NCBI RefSeq assembly: GCF_900996245.1
Contig: NZ_CAAJGK010000045.1
Location: 78,448 to 142,447 of the forward strand
Length of the DNA stretch: 64,000 bases
Source of the DNA: Paraburkholderia sp. BCC1886
GTDB lineage: Bacteria; Pseudomonadota; Gammaproteobacteria; Burkholderiales; Burkholderiaceae
Direction of reading: 5' to 3'
How positions within the stretch are numbered: position 1 is the first letter of the stretch; every line of letters begins with the position of its first letter. This document shows, piece after piece, positions 8,170 to 17,691 of this stretch. Made by a program: the position numbers and the translations under genes. A model generated the notes under the pieces. That model was not told the origin of the DNA and did no database searches. It was given only the letters and a program-made list of their open reading frames with translations.

Positions 8170-9164
8170 CTCCGTGCGCTCACCTCGTTGCGCGGCGCAC
8201 CCGCCCGCCACGCGGCCACGTTGCCGAGCGTGGTCTGGGCAATCTCGTTCATCGCCTCGCGCGTGAAGAACGCCTGGTGCGCGGTGACTATCACGTTCGG
8301 GAACATCAGAAGCCGCGCCAGCACGTCGTCTTGCAGCGGCGCGTGCGAGTGGTCTTCGAAAAACAGGCCGCCTTCTTCCTCGTACACATCGAGCCCGAGA
8401 TGGCCGAGCTGGCCGTCTTTCAGTGCGCCGACCAGCGCCTGGCTTTCGACCAGACCGCCGCGACCGGTATTGATAAGCATCGCGCCGCGCTTCATTTTCG
8501 CGAGCGCGGGGCCGCCGATCAGGTGATAAGTGGACGGCACCAGCGGACAGTGCAGGCTCACCACGTCCGACTCGGCCAGTAGCGTATCGAGCGGCACGTA
8601 GCGCGCGCCGAGCGCCAGCAGGTCGTCGGCCGGTGTGCCGGGATCGTGCGCGAGCACCTGCATGCCGAAGCCCGCCATGATGCGGCCGAACACGCGGCCG
8701 ATCATGCCGGTGCCGATCACGCCCACCGTCTTGCCGTGCAGATCGAAGCCGAGCAGCCCATGCAGCGAAAAGTCGCCTTCGCGGGTGCGTGCGACAGCGC
8801 GCGGCAAACGCCGGTTCAGCGCGAGGACCAGGCCAACCGCATGTTCGGCGACCGCGTGCGGCGAGTAAGCCGGCACTCGTGCGACCGGCATGCCGAGCGC
8901 GGCCGCCGCGGCGAGATCGACGTGATTGAAGCCTGCCGAGCGCAGCGCGATCATGCGCGTGCCGCCTTCGTGAAGCCGGGCAAGCACGGCCGCGTCGACG
9001 CGGTCGTTGACGAACGGGCAGACCACCTCGTACCCACGCGCGAGGACCGCGGTTTCCTCGTCGAGACGCGAATCCTGGAAATGCAACTCATAGCCGTGCA
9101 TGGCGTTGGCTTCGGTGAACGTGTCGCGGTCGTACTGGCGGCTGCTGAACAGGATGATGCGCAT
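8166..9164 (-). CDS. ldhA: D-lactate dehydrogenase / D-2-hydroxyacid dehydrogenase
   Basis: 332 residues, matching fermentative D-lactate dehydrogenase LdhA in length and layout. It has the NAD-binding loop VGVIGTGMIGRVFG in the middle, catalytic Arg in LINTGRGGLVES, an acidic residue in LDVYEEE and the catalytic His in VTAHQAFFTREA. It reduces pyruvate to D-lactate with NADH in the cytoplasm. It is transcribed away from the aspartate-alanine genes across a 510-bp AT-richer gap. A related 2-hydroxyacid dehydrogenase function cannot be excluded, but the EEEGGLFFED segment favours LdhA. Confidence 0.9.
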   Translation of the reverse strand: MRIILFSSRQYDRDTFTEANAMHGYELHFQDSRLDEETAVLARGYEVVCPFVNDRVDAAVLARLHEGGTRMIALRSAGFNHVDLAAAAALGMPVARVPAYSPHAVAEHAVGLVLALNRRLPRAVARTREGDFSLHGLLGFDLHGKTVGVIGTGMIGRVFGRIMAGFGMQVLAHDPGTPADDLLALGARYVPLDTLLAESDVVSLHCPLVPSTYHLIGGPALAKMKRGAMLINTGRGGLVESQALVGALKDGQLGHLGLDVYEEEGGLFFEDHSHAPLQDDVLARLLMFPNVIVTAHQAFFTREAMNEIAQTTLGNVAAWRAGAPRNEVSARS

Positions 9165-9675
9165 GGCGGACTCCGCAAGGCTTCGGAAGAAGGCTTAGAT
9201 GTTATTCCCGACGTTTCGCCAAATCTTATTGCATATGCACATTACATTTGGCATCAGCCAGATGCTGCCTTTTTCGAGAATAGATTCGCCTCAACTGCAA
9301 ATAATATTGACAGCTGCGCCGAAATGCCATATTTATTAAACGCTGCAATTTAAGAAAAGCATGTTCATTCATGCAAAAAAGATTGGCCATCCGCAAATGT
9401 CATTTTCAAGGCGTTAGGCAACTTCGCGAGGAAAGTATGACTGTCGAGCCATCCAGAAGGCGCCTGCGCGCCGCTGTCGCAATGCGGCATTATGTCCGGC
9501 CGCGTGCGGTTTTTGCTCTTTACGCGTTCCCATTTTCAGTCAATTCTGTTTTCACCCAATAATCGATGCAGGTTGATTAATTCACCGGACATAATGGCGC
9601 CGGCTGGATCGACACGCGCCCGGTAATTGGGTATTCAGTTCTTTTTTAATTAATCGATAACGACCGCGAGACAAT
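9165..9675. promoter_or_regulatory. AT-rich divergent regulatory region between ldhA and aspT
   Basis: No convincing gene in 511 bp. It is much more AT-rich than its surroundings. A possible sigma-70 promoter on the + strand has TTGACA at 9307-9312 and a weak TATTTA 17 bases on. A 12-bp inverted pair (9488-9499 and 9585-9596) lies near the aspT side. Short ORFs here (for example 9371-9562) show no family features. Confidence 0.5.
9488..9596. repeat. 12-bp inverted repeat pair upstream of aspT
   Basis: CATTATGTCCGG at 9488-9499 is matched by its exact reverse complement CCGGACATAATG at 9585-9596, 85 bp apart and 80 bp before the aspT start. The placement suits paired operator sites. Confidence 0.6.
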
Positions 9676-11361
9676 ATGATCGGTGAATTGCTGAGGTCTC
9701 AACCCGAGATCGCGCTGTTCGCAAGTCTGGCAATCGGCTATTTCATCGGCTCGTTTCGCGTCGGCCCCATTCAGTTGGGCGGCGTGTGCGGCACGCTGGT
9801 CGTCGCGCTGCTGTTGGGGCAAACCGGCGCCCGCCTGCCTGCCGATCTGAAGAACATCGCGTTCGCGCTGTTCATCTTCGCGCTCGGCTTCACCGGCGGC
9901 CCGCAGTTCTTCGCGAACATTGGCCGCGGCTGGCGCTATGGCGTGTTGTCGATCGTCGAGATCGTCTCGGTGCTGGCGCTCATCATGATCGCGGTCGTCG
10001 TCATGCGGCTCGACGTCGGCACCGCCGCCGGTCTGCTGGCGGGCGCCGCGACGGAATCGGCGGTAATCGGCACCGCCTCCGAGGCCATTGGCAAGCTCGG
10101 CTTCGGCGCGACGGAAACGCTGCGTCTGCAAGCCAACATCGTGACCGCGTACAGCGTGAGCTACCTGTTCGGGCTGATCACCATCGTGCTGTTCACCAGC
10201 CAGTTCGCGCCGCTGTTGCTGCGCGTCAATTTGCGCGACGAAGCCGAACGGGTGTGGCGCACGCTCGGCGGCGACGGCGCATTCGGCGACGGACAACGGG
10301 CCGCCGCGCCGGCGCTGGTCGGCCGCGCCTTCCGGGTCGGCGCGGAGATGGACGGCACGACGGTGGCCGCGCTGGAGCAGCAGTACGGCTTCAACCTGAA
10401 CGTCGCGCAGGTCCGGCGCGACGGCGCCGAACTGCCGGTCGAACCACAACTGGCCTTGCGTGCCGCCGACCAGATCCTGCTCGGCGGGCGACGCGAAGCG
10501 ATCGTCGCCGCCGCTGCTTTTCTCGGCGAAGAAGTGGACGGGGCGAGTTTCGGGCAGGTGCTGGCCGCGCGGCTCGACGTCGTGCTGACGCGCCGCGAGG
10601 CCCACGGCCTGACGCTCGCGCAGTTGCGCGCGCGGGCCGTGCCGCAAGAGGGGCGCGGCGTCTACATCGCAGCGGTGACGCGGCTCGAAACGACGGTGCC
10701 CGCGCTACCCGGAACCGAACTGAATCGCGGCGACGTGCTGACGCTGGTGGGCGCGAAGACCGACATCGAGCGCGGCGCCGGCCGTCTCGGCTACGTGCTG
10801 GCGGCCACCCAGAAAACCGACTTCGTCTATCTGGGGCTGGGCGTGCTGGTCGGGATGGCAATCGGACATCTGGGCGCGCGCATTGGCGGCGTGTCGATCG
10901 CGCTCGGCACGGGCGGCGGCTGTCTGTTGTCGGGCCTGCTATTCGGCTGGATCCGCTCGCGCTATCCGCTGATCGGCTCGCTGCCGTCCGCCGCCGCGCA
11001 AATTCTCAAGGACTTCGGGCTGGCCACGTTCATCGCCGCGGTGGGTCTCTCGGCGGGGCCGGACGCCATCAGGCTGGTGCGCGAATACGGGCTCGCGTTG
11101 CCGGTGGCCGGCATTCTGATGGTGCTCGTGCCAGGGCTGCTTTCGCTGTGGATCGGCCGCGTGTTTCTCAAGCTCGAAGCGCCGATGCTGCTCGGCGCGA
11201 TTGCCGGCCAGCAATGCAGCACACCGGCAATCAGCGCGCTGGTCGGCGTGACCGGCAACTCGACGCCGGTGATCGGCTACACGATCACCTACGCGCTCTC
11301 GAACATCCTGCTTCCGTTAATGGGCCCGGTCGTCGTGGGCCTTGCCGGCAAGTTCGGCTAG
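9676..11361 (+). CDS. aspT: Aspartate:alanine antiporter, first AspT-family copy
   Basis: 561-residue membrane protein of the aspartate:alanine exchanger family. It has N-terminal helices from about residue 10, a large central hydrophilic region with TrkA-C-like segments (around residues 205-375), and C-terminal helices with repeated glycine-rich stretches such as ALGTGGGCLLSGLLFGW. AspT swaps external aspartate for internal alanine; with cytoplasmic decarboxylation this yields a proton-motive force. It is followed by a second aspT-like gene and by aspartate 4-decarboxylase, so family context and operon context agree. Only a weak ribosome site (GCGAG) precedes the ATG. Confidence 0.88.
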   Translation: MIGELLRSQPEIALFASLAIGYFIGSFRVGPIQLGGVCGTLVVALLLGQTGARLPADLKNIAFALFIFALGFTGGPQFFANIGRGWRYGVLSIVEIVSVLALIMIAVVVMRLDVGTAAGLLAGAATESAVIGTASEAIGKLGFGATETLRLQANIVTAYSVSYLFGLITIVLFTSQFAPLLLRVNLRDEAERVWRTLGGDGAFGDGQRAAAPALVGRAFRVGAEMDGTTVAALEQQYGFNLNVAQVRRDGAELPVEPQLALRAADQILLGGRREAIVAAAAFLGEEVDGASFGQVLAARLDVVLTRREAHGLTLAQLRARAVPQEGRGVYIAAVTRLETTVPALPGTELNRGDVLTLVGAKTDIERGAGRLGYVLAATQKTDFVYLGLGVLVGMAIGHLGARIGGVSIALGTGGGCLLSGLLFGWIRSRYPLIGSLPSAAAQILKDFGLATFIAAVGLSAGPDAIRLVREYGLALPVAGILMVLVPGLLSLWIGRVFLKLEAPMLLGAIAGQQCSTPAISALVGVTGNSTPVIGYTITYALSNILLPLMGPVVVGLAGKFG

Positions 11362-11421
11362 CACCGCAGTAATCGCGCATCGCGCAGTCGCGCATAACGA
11401 GCATCACTATCCAGCGAGGGC

Positions 11422-13110
11422 ATGATGGATTGGCTACATGACATCTTTCACAAATCACCCGAGATTGCGCTGTTCCTGTCGCTGGCGGTCGGCTATTTCG
11501 TCGGGCAGATCAACTTCGGCAAGTTCCAGTTGGGCGGCGTGGGCGGCTCGCTGCTCGCCGCGGTGGTCATCAGTCAGGCGGGCGTGACCATCGACAACGG
11601 CGTGAAATCGGTGATGTTCGCCGTGTTCATCTACGCGGTGGGCTACGACTCCGGGCCGGGCTTCTTCAATTCGCTGAATCGCAAGACGCTGCGCGAAATC
11701 GCGATGGCGATTTTCCTCGCCGTCTCCGCGCTCGTCACCGTGGTGGTGTGCGCGAAGCTTTTCCATCTGAACAAGGGCCTCGCCGCCGGACTCGCGGGCG
11801 GTGCGCTCACGCAGTCCGCGATTATCGGCACGGCCGGCGACGCCATTGCGCGGCTCGGTCTGCCGGCCGATCAGGTGAAGTCGCTGCAATCGGACGTGGC
11901 AATCGCGTATGCGGTGACTTACGTGTTCGGCTCGCTCGGCGCGATCATCGTGTGCGTGAACATTCTGCCGAAGTTCATGGGGCAGGGCCTGCGCGAGGCC
12001 GCGCTCGAAGCCGAGAAAGCGCTGTCCGGTTCCGTGCCCGCGCGCGCGGCGGGGCAGTTGTCCGCGTTGCCCGAACTGGTCGGCCGCGCGTTTCGCGTCG
12101 AACAGGCCGCGGGACGCACGGTCTCCGAACTCGAGATGAGCCAGAACGACACCATCACGATCGAGCGGATTCGCCGGCACGGGAAGGCCGAAGAGCCCGT
12201 ACCCGACTTCGTGCTGGAGAAGGACGACGTGGTGATGGTGGTCGGCCGGCGCGGCGGGGTCGTGGACATCGCCCCGCTGATCGGCGTGGAAGTGGCCGAC
12301 ACGGACGGCGTGAGTCTCGTCATGCAGACCCGCGAAGGCGTGTTCACGCGCAAGGGCATGAACCACATGACGATCGCCGAAGTGCGGCAGAGCGTCGATC
12401 GCAACATGCGCCACGGCGTGTTCCTCGAGAGCGCGCGGCGTGCCGGTCAGCCGCTGCCGATCCTGCCCGAGACGAAGCTCGAACATGGCGACGTCGTCAG
12501 CTTCTACGGCTCGCCGAAAGACACCAAGCGCGCGGTCGACGCCGCCGGCTACGAGTTGCCGTACAGCATCAAGACCGACTTCATCTACATGGGCGTGGGC
12601 ATCGTGATCGGCTTGCTGATCGGCCTGATCGTCGTGAACGTCGCGGGCATACCGCTCACGCTCGGTTCGGGCGGCGGCTGTCTGCTGGCGGGTCTCGTGT
12701 TCGGCTGGATGCGCGGCAAGCATCCGATGTACGGCGTGATGCCGTCGGCGGCATCACGGCTCCTGCAGGACTTCGGGCTCGCCGCGTTCGTCGCGGTGGT
12801 CGGGCTGAACTCGGGCTTGCAAGCGGTCGTCACGGTCAAGCAGAGCGGCATGACCATCTTCCTGCTCGGCGCGTTCGTCACGCTGTTCCCGTTGCTGCTG
12901 ACCATGCTGTTCGGCCGCTTCGTGCTGCGCTACGACAACGCGGCCATTCTGGCCGGTGCGCTGTGCGGCTCGCGCAGCGCGAACCCGGCGTTCGGCGGCG
13001 TGCTCGACAAGGCGGAAAGCGCCGTGCCGACCGTGCCGTTCGCCATCACCTACGCCATCGCGAATGTTGCTTTGACGCTGCTCGGGCCGCTGGTAGTCGG
13101 CCTCGTGTAG
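11422..13110 (+). CDS. Aspartate:alanine antiporter, second AspT-family copy
   Basis: 562 residues, the same architecture as the preceding gene: N-terminal helices, a central TrkA-C-type pair, and C-terminal helices with TLGSGGGCLLAGLVFGWMRG. The two copies share obvious motifs (PEIALF near the N-terminus, QSAIIGTA versus ESAVIGTA) but differ enough to be old paralogues. GAGGG precedes tandem ATG codons at 11422 and 11425. It sits 60 bp after the first copy and 37 bp before the aspD start, so one transcript is likely. Two adjacent copies may differ in substrate or form a heteromer; the sequence cannot decide. Confidence 0.86.
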   Translation: MMDWLHDIFHKSPEIALFLSLAVGYFVGQINFGKFQLGGVGGSLLAAVVISQAGVTIDNGVKSVMFAVFIYAVGYDSGPGFFNSLNRKTLREIAMAIFLAVSALVTVVVCAKLFHLNKGLAAGLAGGALTQSAIIGTAGDAIARLGLPADQVKSLQSDVAIAYAVTYVFGSLGAIIVCVNILPKFMGQGLREAALEAEKALSGSVPARAAGQLSALPELVGRAFRVEQAAGRTVSELEMSQNDTITIERIRRHGKAEEPVPDFVLEKDDVVMVVGRRGGVVDIAPLIGVEVADTDGVSLVMQTREGVFTRKGMNHMTIAEVRQSVDRNMRHGVFLESARRAGQPLPILPETKLEHGDVVSFYGSPKDTKRAVDAAGYELPYSIKTDFIYMGVGIVIGLLIGLIVVNVAGIPLTLGSGGGCLLAGLVFGWMRGKHPMYGVMPSAASRLLQDFGLAAFVAVVGLNSGLQAVVTVKQSGMTIFLLGAFVTLFPLLLTMLFGRFVLRYDNAAILAGALCGSRSANPAFGGVLDKAESAVPTVPFAITYAIANVALTLLGPLVVGLV

Positions 13111-13147
13111 CGCGTACCGATCCATCCATCCATTGGAGAACGACATC

Positions 13148-14812
13148 ATGGCCAAAGAGAAAAACGGCAAGAAACACGCGGATATGGACCAACCGGGCCT
13201 CGCCGCGCTCAGTCCGTTCGAACTGAAAGACGAACTCATCAAGGCCGCGGGCGGCGGCGCCGTGGAGCGGCCCGCCAACGTCTCTATGCTCAATGCCGGT
13301 CGCGGCAATCCGAATTTCCTCGCGACGATTCCGCGCCACGGCTTCTGGCAACTGGGACTGTTCGCCATGCGCGAGGCGGAGCGTTCGTTCGCGTATCTGC
13401 CCGAAGGCGTGGGCGGCTTTCCGCGCCGCGACGGACTCGAAGAGCGTTTCGACCTCTTTCTGCGCGAGCATAAAGGGGTCGACGGTATCGACTTTCTGCG
13501 CGGCGCGGTGTCGTACGTGCGCGATCAGCTCGGTCTTTCCGCCGGCGATTTTCTGTATGAAATGTGCGAAGGCATTCTGGCGTCGAACTATCCGGTGCCC
13601 GACCGCATGCTCAAGCTTTCCGAGGTGATCGTCGGCCAGTATCTGCGCCGCGAGATGATCGGCAAGCATCCGTTCGTCGGCGAGTTCGACGTGTTCGCGG
13701 TGGAAGGCGGCACGGCGGCGATGACGTACATCTTCAACACGATGCGCGAGAACCATCTGATCAAGGAGGGTGACACGATCGCGCTCGGCATGCCGATCTT
13801 CACGCCGTATATCGAGATTCCGCGTTTGAACGACTATCGCCTGAACGTCGTCAACCTCGAAGCGGACGTCGCCAACGGCTGGCAGTACTCGAAGCAGGAA
13901 CTCGACAAGCTGCGCGACCCGAAGGTGAAAGCGTTCTTCCTCGTCAACCCGAGCAATCCGCCTTCGGTGCGCATCGACGACGAGAGCCTTCAGTACATCG
14001 CCGATATCGTCAAGGAACGGCCCGACCTGATCCTGCTGACCGACGACGTGTACGGCACCTTCGCGGACGACTTCGTTTCGCTGTTCGCGCTCGCGCCGAA
14101 GAACACGATTCTGGTGTACTCGTACTCCAAGTATTTCGGCGCGACCGGCTGGCGGCTCGGCACCATCGCCACGCATCGCGACAACGTGATGGACCGGCTG
14201 ATCGCCGGGTTGCCGAAGGACGCGAAGAAGCAGTTGCACGAGCGCTACGAGTCGATCACCACCGAGCCGGACAAGCTGAAGTTCATCGACCGTCTGGTGG
14301 CCGACAGCCGCACGGTCGCGCTGAACCACACTGCCGGTCTGTCGACGCCGCAGCAGGTGCAGATGGTGCTGTTTTCACTGTTCTCGCTGATGGACACGCC
14401 GGATGCGTACAAGAACGCACTCAAGCGGCTGATACGCAGCCGCAAGCAGGCCTTGTACGAAGAGGTCGGCATCTCGTTCGAGGACGACGATCCGAACCAG
14501 GTCGATTACTACACCATCCTCGATATCGAATTTCTCGGCTCGCGCATGTACGGGCGCGAATTCGTCGACTGGCTGCTGAAGAACACCGAGCCGTCCGAAC
14601 TGCTGTTCCGGCTCGCGCGCGAGGCGCGGGTGGTGCTGCTGCCGGGGCGCGGTTTCGGTACGCAGCATCCGTCGGGACGCGTGTCGCTCGCGAATCTGAA
14701 CGAATCGGACTACCGGCTGATCGGCCGCGCGTTGCGCCGGCTGATCGAGGAATACGTCGAGCGGTTCAATGCCGCCACCGGCAAGAATCTGGATAAGACC
14801 AAGGTGAAGTGA
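13148..14812 (+). CDS. aspD: Bifunctional aspartate transaminase / aspartate 4-decarboxylase
   Basis: 554 residues, a large fold-type I aminotransferase as expected for L-aspartate beta-decarboxylase, which converts aspartate to alanine and CO2. Visible features: the PLP-lysine segment VYSYSKYFGATGWRLG, NPSNPPS (the Asn that contacts the cofactor), LTDDVYG, and a C-terminal RLAREARVVLLPGRGFG substrate-arginine region. The ATG at 13148 follows GGAG by about 8 bases; a TTG at 13133 in the same frame overlaps that ribosome site and is rejected. Together with the two antiporters it forms a complete aspartate-alanine decarboxylation cycle. Confidence 0.94.
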   Translation: MAKEKNGKKHADMDQPGLAALSPFELKDELIKAAGGGAVERPANVSMLNAGRGNPNFLATIPRHGFWQLGLFAMREAERSFAYLPEGVGGFPRRDGLEERFDLFLREHKGVDGIDFLRGAVSYVRDQLGLSAGDFLYEMCEGILASNYPVPDRMLKLSEVIVGQYLRREMIGKHPFVGEFDVFAVEGGTAAMTYIFNTMRENHLIKEGDTIALGMPIFTPYIEIPRLNDYRLNVVNLEADVANGWQYSKQELDKLRDPKVKAFFLVNPSNPPSVRIDDESLQYIADIVKERPDLILLTDDVYGTFADDFVSLFALAPKNTILVYSYSKYFGATGWRLGTIATHRDNVMDRLIAGLPKDAKKQLHERYESITTEPDKLKFIDRLVADSRTVALNHTAGLSTPQQVQMVLFSLFSLMDTPDAYKNALKRLIRSRKQALYEEVGISFEDDDPNQVDYYTILDIEFLGSRMYGREFVDWLLKNTEPSELLFRLAREARVVLLPGRGFGTQHPSGRVSLANLNESDYRLIGRALRRLIEEYVERFNAATGKNLDKTKVK

Positions 14813-14879
14813 CGTCCGGGCGCGAAGCACAGTCAAAAAACTTGCGCAATCGCGCCAATCAGTGAATGATCGGACGAAC

Positions 14880-14908
14880 GGCCTCGCTGGTGTCATGACA
14901 GCGAGGCC
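14880..14908 (+). terminator. Hairpin after aspD
   Basis: A perfect 10-bp stem (14880-14889 with 14899-14908) and 9-nt loop lie 67 bp after the aspD stop. The downstream tract is only moderately T-rich, so it may be a weak terminator or an attenuator before the next gene. Confidence 0.45.
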
Positions 14909-14945
14909 GCTTGCTCCTTTGCGTCCCGACCTTCACGTATCGACC

Positions 14946-16166
14946 ATGCCGACTTCCTCTTCTGCTGCTGTGCGCGCTGTGCCCTGTCCCGTCGTCGAAT
15001 CGCTCGACGCCATTCTTCCCGAAGAACCTTTGCTGATGATGGGCGCGGGCCCGGTGCCGATTCCCGCGGCCGTGGCCAAGGCCAATACGATCGTGATCAA
15101 CCACCTGGGCGCCACGATGGTGAAGGTGATCGGTCAGGTGAAGACGATGGCGCGCTATGTGTTCCAGACGAATTCGAAATGGGTGCTGGGCGTCGCGGGC
15201 CCGGGTTCGGCTGCGATGGAGATGGCGATTTCGAATCTGGCGTGGGAAGGCACGCGGGTACTGAGCATCAAGAACGGCTTTTTTAGCGAGCGGATGGCGG
15301 AGATGGGACGCCGCGTCGGCGCGCGGGTGAGTCTGCTGGACGTGGACGACCGGTCGGTGGCGAGTCTCGAGCAGATTGCCGATGCGATTCGCCGCGAGCG
15401 TCCTGAGATCGTGACGGTGGTGCAAGGCGAGACATCGAACACGGTCTGGAATTATCAGTTGAAGGAAATCGCCGCGTTGGCGAAAGCTGCTGGCGCACTG
15501 GTGATTGTCGACGCGGTGTGTACGTTGAGCACGATGCCGCTGGAGATGGACGCCTGGGGCATCGACGCGGTGATTACGGGCGGCCAGAAGGGTTTGTCGT
15601 CGATTCCGGGTGTCTCGCTGATTGCGTTTTCGGACGCTGCGTGGGCGCGCGTGAAGGGCCGCACGGCAGCGAATGCGCATTGGTGCCTGGACGCGTCGCT
15701 GGCGGAAAATTTCTGGCACAACGCCGGCTACCACTACACGGCCCCGGTATCGGGCGTGTTGGCTTTGCACGAGGCGTTGCGGCTCGTCTGCGCCGAGACC
15801 TTGGAAAAACGCTTTGCACGCCACTTGAAGTGTTCGCTGGCGTTGCAGGACGGCGTCACGGCATTGGGTTTGAAGTTATATGCACCGGCCGCGTGCCGCC
15901 TGAACTCCGTGGTGGGCATTGAGGTACCGGTGGGCCTGAGTCCAGGCGATGTCTGCTCGCACATTTCGCGACAGCACCAGGTGGAGATATCGGGTTCGTT
16001 TGGTTTGCCGATTGTGCGAATTGGTCAGATGGGCGAGCAATGCCGCGAGCACAACTTGTTTCGCACGGTTCACGCACTGGGCCGCACGATGGTGGACCTG
16101 GGCGTAAGGGTGGACTTACCGGCTGGCGTCGCCGCACTGGAACGCGGCCTGTCGGGCGCCCGGTAA
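14946..16166 (+). CDS. Class V PLP-dependent aminotransferase (alanine-glyoxylate type)
   Basis: 406 residues from the ATG at 14946. Upstream in-frame ATGs (14862, 14895) fall in or before the hairpin at 14880-14908 and are less likely. Class V features: MGAGPVPIP (substrate phosphate-loop region near the N-terminus), GPGSAAMEMAISNL, QGETSNTVWN, VDAVCTLSTMPLEMD and the PLP-lysine in TGGQKGLSSIPG. The family includes alanine-glyoxylate, serine-glyoxylate and pyridoxamine-pyruvate aminotransferases; which reaction applies is not visible. It sits next to an alanine-producing operon, so alanine as amino donor is a reasonable guess. Confidence 0.82.
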   Translation: MPTSSSAAVRAVPCPVVESLDAILPEEPLLMMGAGPVPIPAAVAKANTIVINHLGATMVKVIGQVKTMARYVFQTNSKWVLGVAGPGSAAMEMAISNLAWEGTRVLSIKNGFFSERMAEMGRRVGARVSLLDVDDRSVASLEQIADAIRRERPEIVTVVQGETSNTVWNYQLKEIAALAKAAGALVIVDAVCTLSTMPLEMDAWGIDAVITGGQKGLSSIPGVSLIAFSDAAWARVKGRTAANAHWCLDASLAENFWHNAGYHYTAPVSGVLALHEALRLVCAETLEKRFARHLKCSLALQDGVTALGLKLYAPAACRLNSVVGIEVPVGLSPGDVCSHISRQHQVEISGSFGLPIVRIGQMGEQCREHNLFRTVHALGRTMVDLGVRVDLPAGVAALERGLSGAR

Positions 16167-16479
16167 AGTAGAGGGCCAAGGGAGGCTGCCCCTGACCATC
16201 CGCCCCGGCCGGCCTTCCCAGGCAGACCCATCCGCGACGCACGCAGTGCGGAGTGGGCGCTGATGACTGCTTTGTCACTCACGCATAATGCGCGAGGGCA
16301 CGGATTCCAGATGCACCACTACCAAAGAAATGCCGCGGGACCCGCTTAAGAATTAGCGGTTTGAGCCCGCTTTCTTTTGCCTACTTTTCTTTGCGGCGGC
16401 AAAGAAAAGTAGGTGCCCCCCCGCACAGGGGGAACGCTAATAGACCACAAACGCAAGAAAAAAAATAAGGAAAAAGCCC
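16167..16479. repeat. Intergenic region with REP-like hairpin (stem at 16380-16413)
   Basis: Between convergent genes. A 15-bp perfect stem (16380-16394 with 16399-16413) with a GGCG loop is preceded by CTTTCTTTTGC and followed by a C-rich then G-rich tract. I recognise this TACTTTTCTTTGC hairpin class as a frequent intergenic repeat in Burkholderia and Paraburkholderia genomes; the copy number could not be tested here. It may also end transcription from both sides. The rest of the gap holds no gene. Confidence 0.7.
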
Positions 16480-17691
16480 TCAAAGCGCCGCAGGCAAATT
16501 AGCCCCCTTAACATCCCGCATATAAAGCAAAACCGAAAGCCCAACAGCCAAAGCCGACGCGAGAGCGGCAAAGAGAAATACTGACCCATACCCAAACTCC
16601 CCGGCGATATACCCGGCCAGCGGCCCGGTAATCCCAAGAGAGAGATCGAGAAAAACAGAATACGCCGACAAGGCGGCTCCCCGACTAGCAGGCGGCACCA
16701 ACCCCACAGCCTCGACCCCAAGCGCCGGAAACACCAGAGCAAACCCAAACCCGGTCAAAGCAGCGCCAGCCAGGGCAACATTAGGCTCAGGCGCCAGCCA
16801 CAACATCAACAACCCGACGCATTCAAACGAAAACGAAGCAATCGCCACCCGAAACCCACCATAGGTCTTGATGGTATTAGCAAACAACAACCGCGCGCCG
16901 ATAAACAGCGTCCCAAACACGGTCAACGACAAAGCCGCATTAGGCCAATGCCTGGCCGCATAAAACAGCGTAATAAACGTAGCGATCGACCCAAACCCGG
17001 CGGAGCCCAAAGCCAACCCGATCCCATGCGGCAGCACCCGCGTGAACACGCTGCCATAGGACATCCGCTCGCCATGCACCACTGGCACCGGCAACATCGG
17101 CCGCGCGAGATAGAAACCCAGCACCGCCAGCGCAATAACGAGAATACCGAGTGCAGCAAACCCGACCATATGCTGGATCGCCACGCCCAAAGGCGCACCA
17201 ATCGCAAGCGCTCCATAAGTGGCAATGCCGTTCCAGGAAATCACCTTGGCGTTGTGATTCGTGCCGACTCGCCCGATACCCCACAAAATCGCCCCCGTAC
17301 CGCACAGGCTTTCACCGAAACCCAGCAGCAGCCGGCTCAACACCAGCAAAACCATGCTCAGCAAAGGCCACGGAGCCGATAACACCGCGAGCAACAGCAA
17401 CACGCCACTCGCGCCACAGCCCGTCAGGCCAATCGAAACAGTCCGCTTTGGTCCCAGCGTATCCGCCGTGCGTCCGGCGAGCGGCCGCGACGCCAGCGTC
17501 GCCAGGTACTGCACGCTGATTGCCGCGCCCGCCAGCACGGTGCTGTAACCGAGGTCGTCGTGGACGTAACCGGGCAGCACCGCGAGCGGGATCCCGATGG
17601 TCAGGTAGCAAAGAAAGGTGAAAAAGACGACCGGAATGATCTGCATGGTCGTCGCAAAGTCGCTGCGAGGTGTCGCTGAGTCGGTGGACAT
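16480..17691 (-). CDS. MFS transporter, YfcJ/YhhS-like
   Basis: 403 residues, about 12 transmembrane helices. [35 protein letters not shown] and [20 protein letters not shown] match the YfcJ/YhhS (arabinose-efflux-like) MFS subgroup as I know it. The 5' part uses the G/C-ending codons of its neighbours, but from roughly 17250 down to the stop the codons shift strongly to T- and G-ending ones (GTT, TTG, GCT, CTT). It is divergent from xdhA. Substrate unknown. Confidence 0.83.
   Translation of the reverse strand: MSTDSATPRSDFATTMQIIPVVFFTFLCYLTIGIPLAVLPGYVHDDLGYSTVLAGAAISVQYLATLASRPLAGRTADTLGPKRTVSIGLTGCGASGVLLLLAVLSAPWPLLSMVLLVLSRLLLGFGESLCGTGAILWGIGRVGTNHNAKVISWNGIATYGALAIGAPLGVAIQHMVGFAALGILVIALAVLGFYLARPMLPVPVVHGERMSYGSVFTRVLPHGIGLALGSAGFGSIATFITLFYAARHWPNAALSLTVFGTLFIGARLLFANTIKTYGGFRVAIASFSFECVGLLMLWLAPEPNVALAGAALTGFGFALVFPALGVEAVGLVPPASRGAALSAYSVFLDLSLGITGPLAGYIAGEFGYGSVFLFAALASALAVGLSVLLYMRDVKGANLPAAL

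Noticed and set aside
9371..9562. Short + strand ORF of 63 residues in the ldhA-aspT gap (internal ATG at 9437 behind GGAAAG)
   Set aside because: No conserved-looking feature, low-quality composition; more likely regulatory DNA, though a leader peptide cannot be fully excluded.
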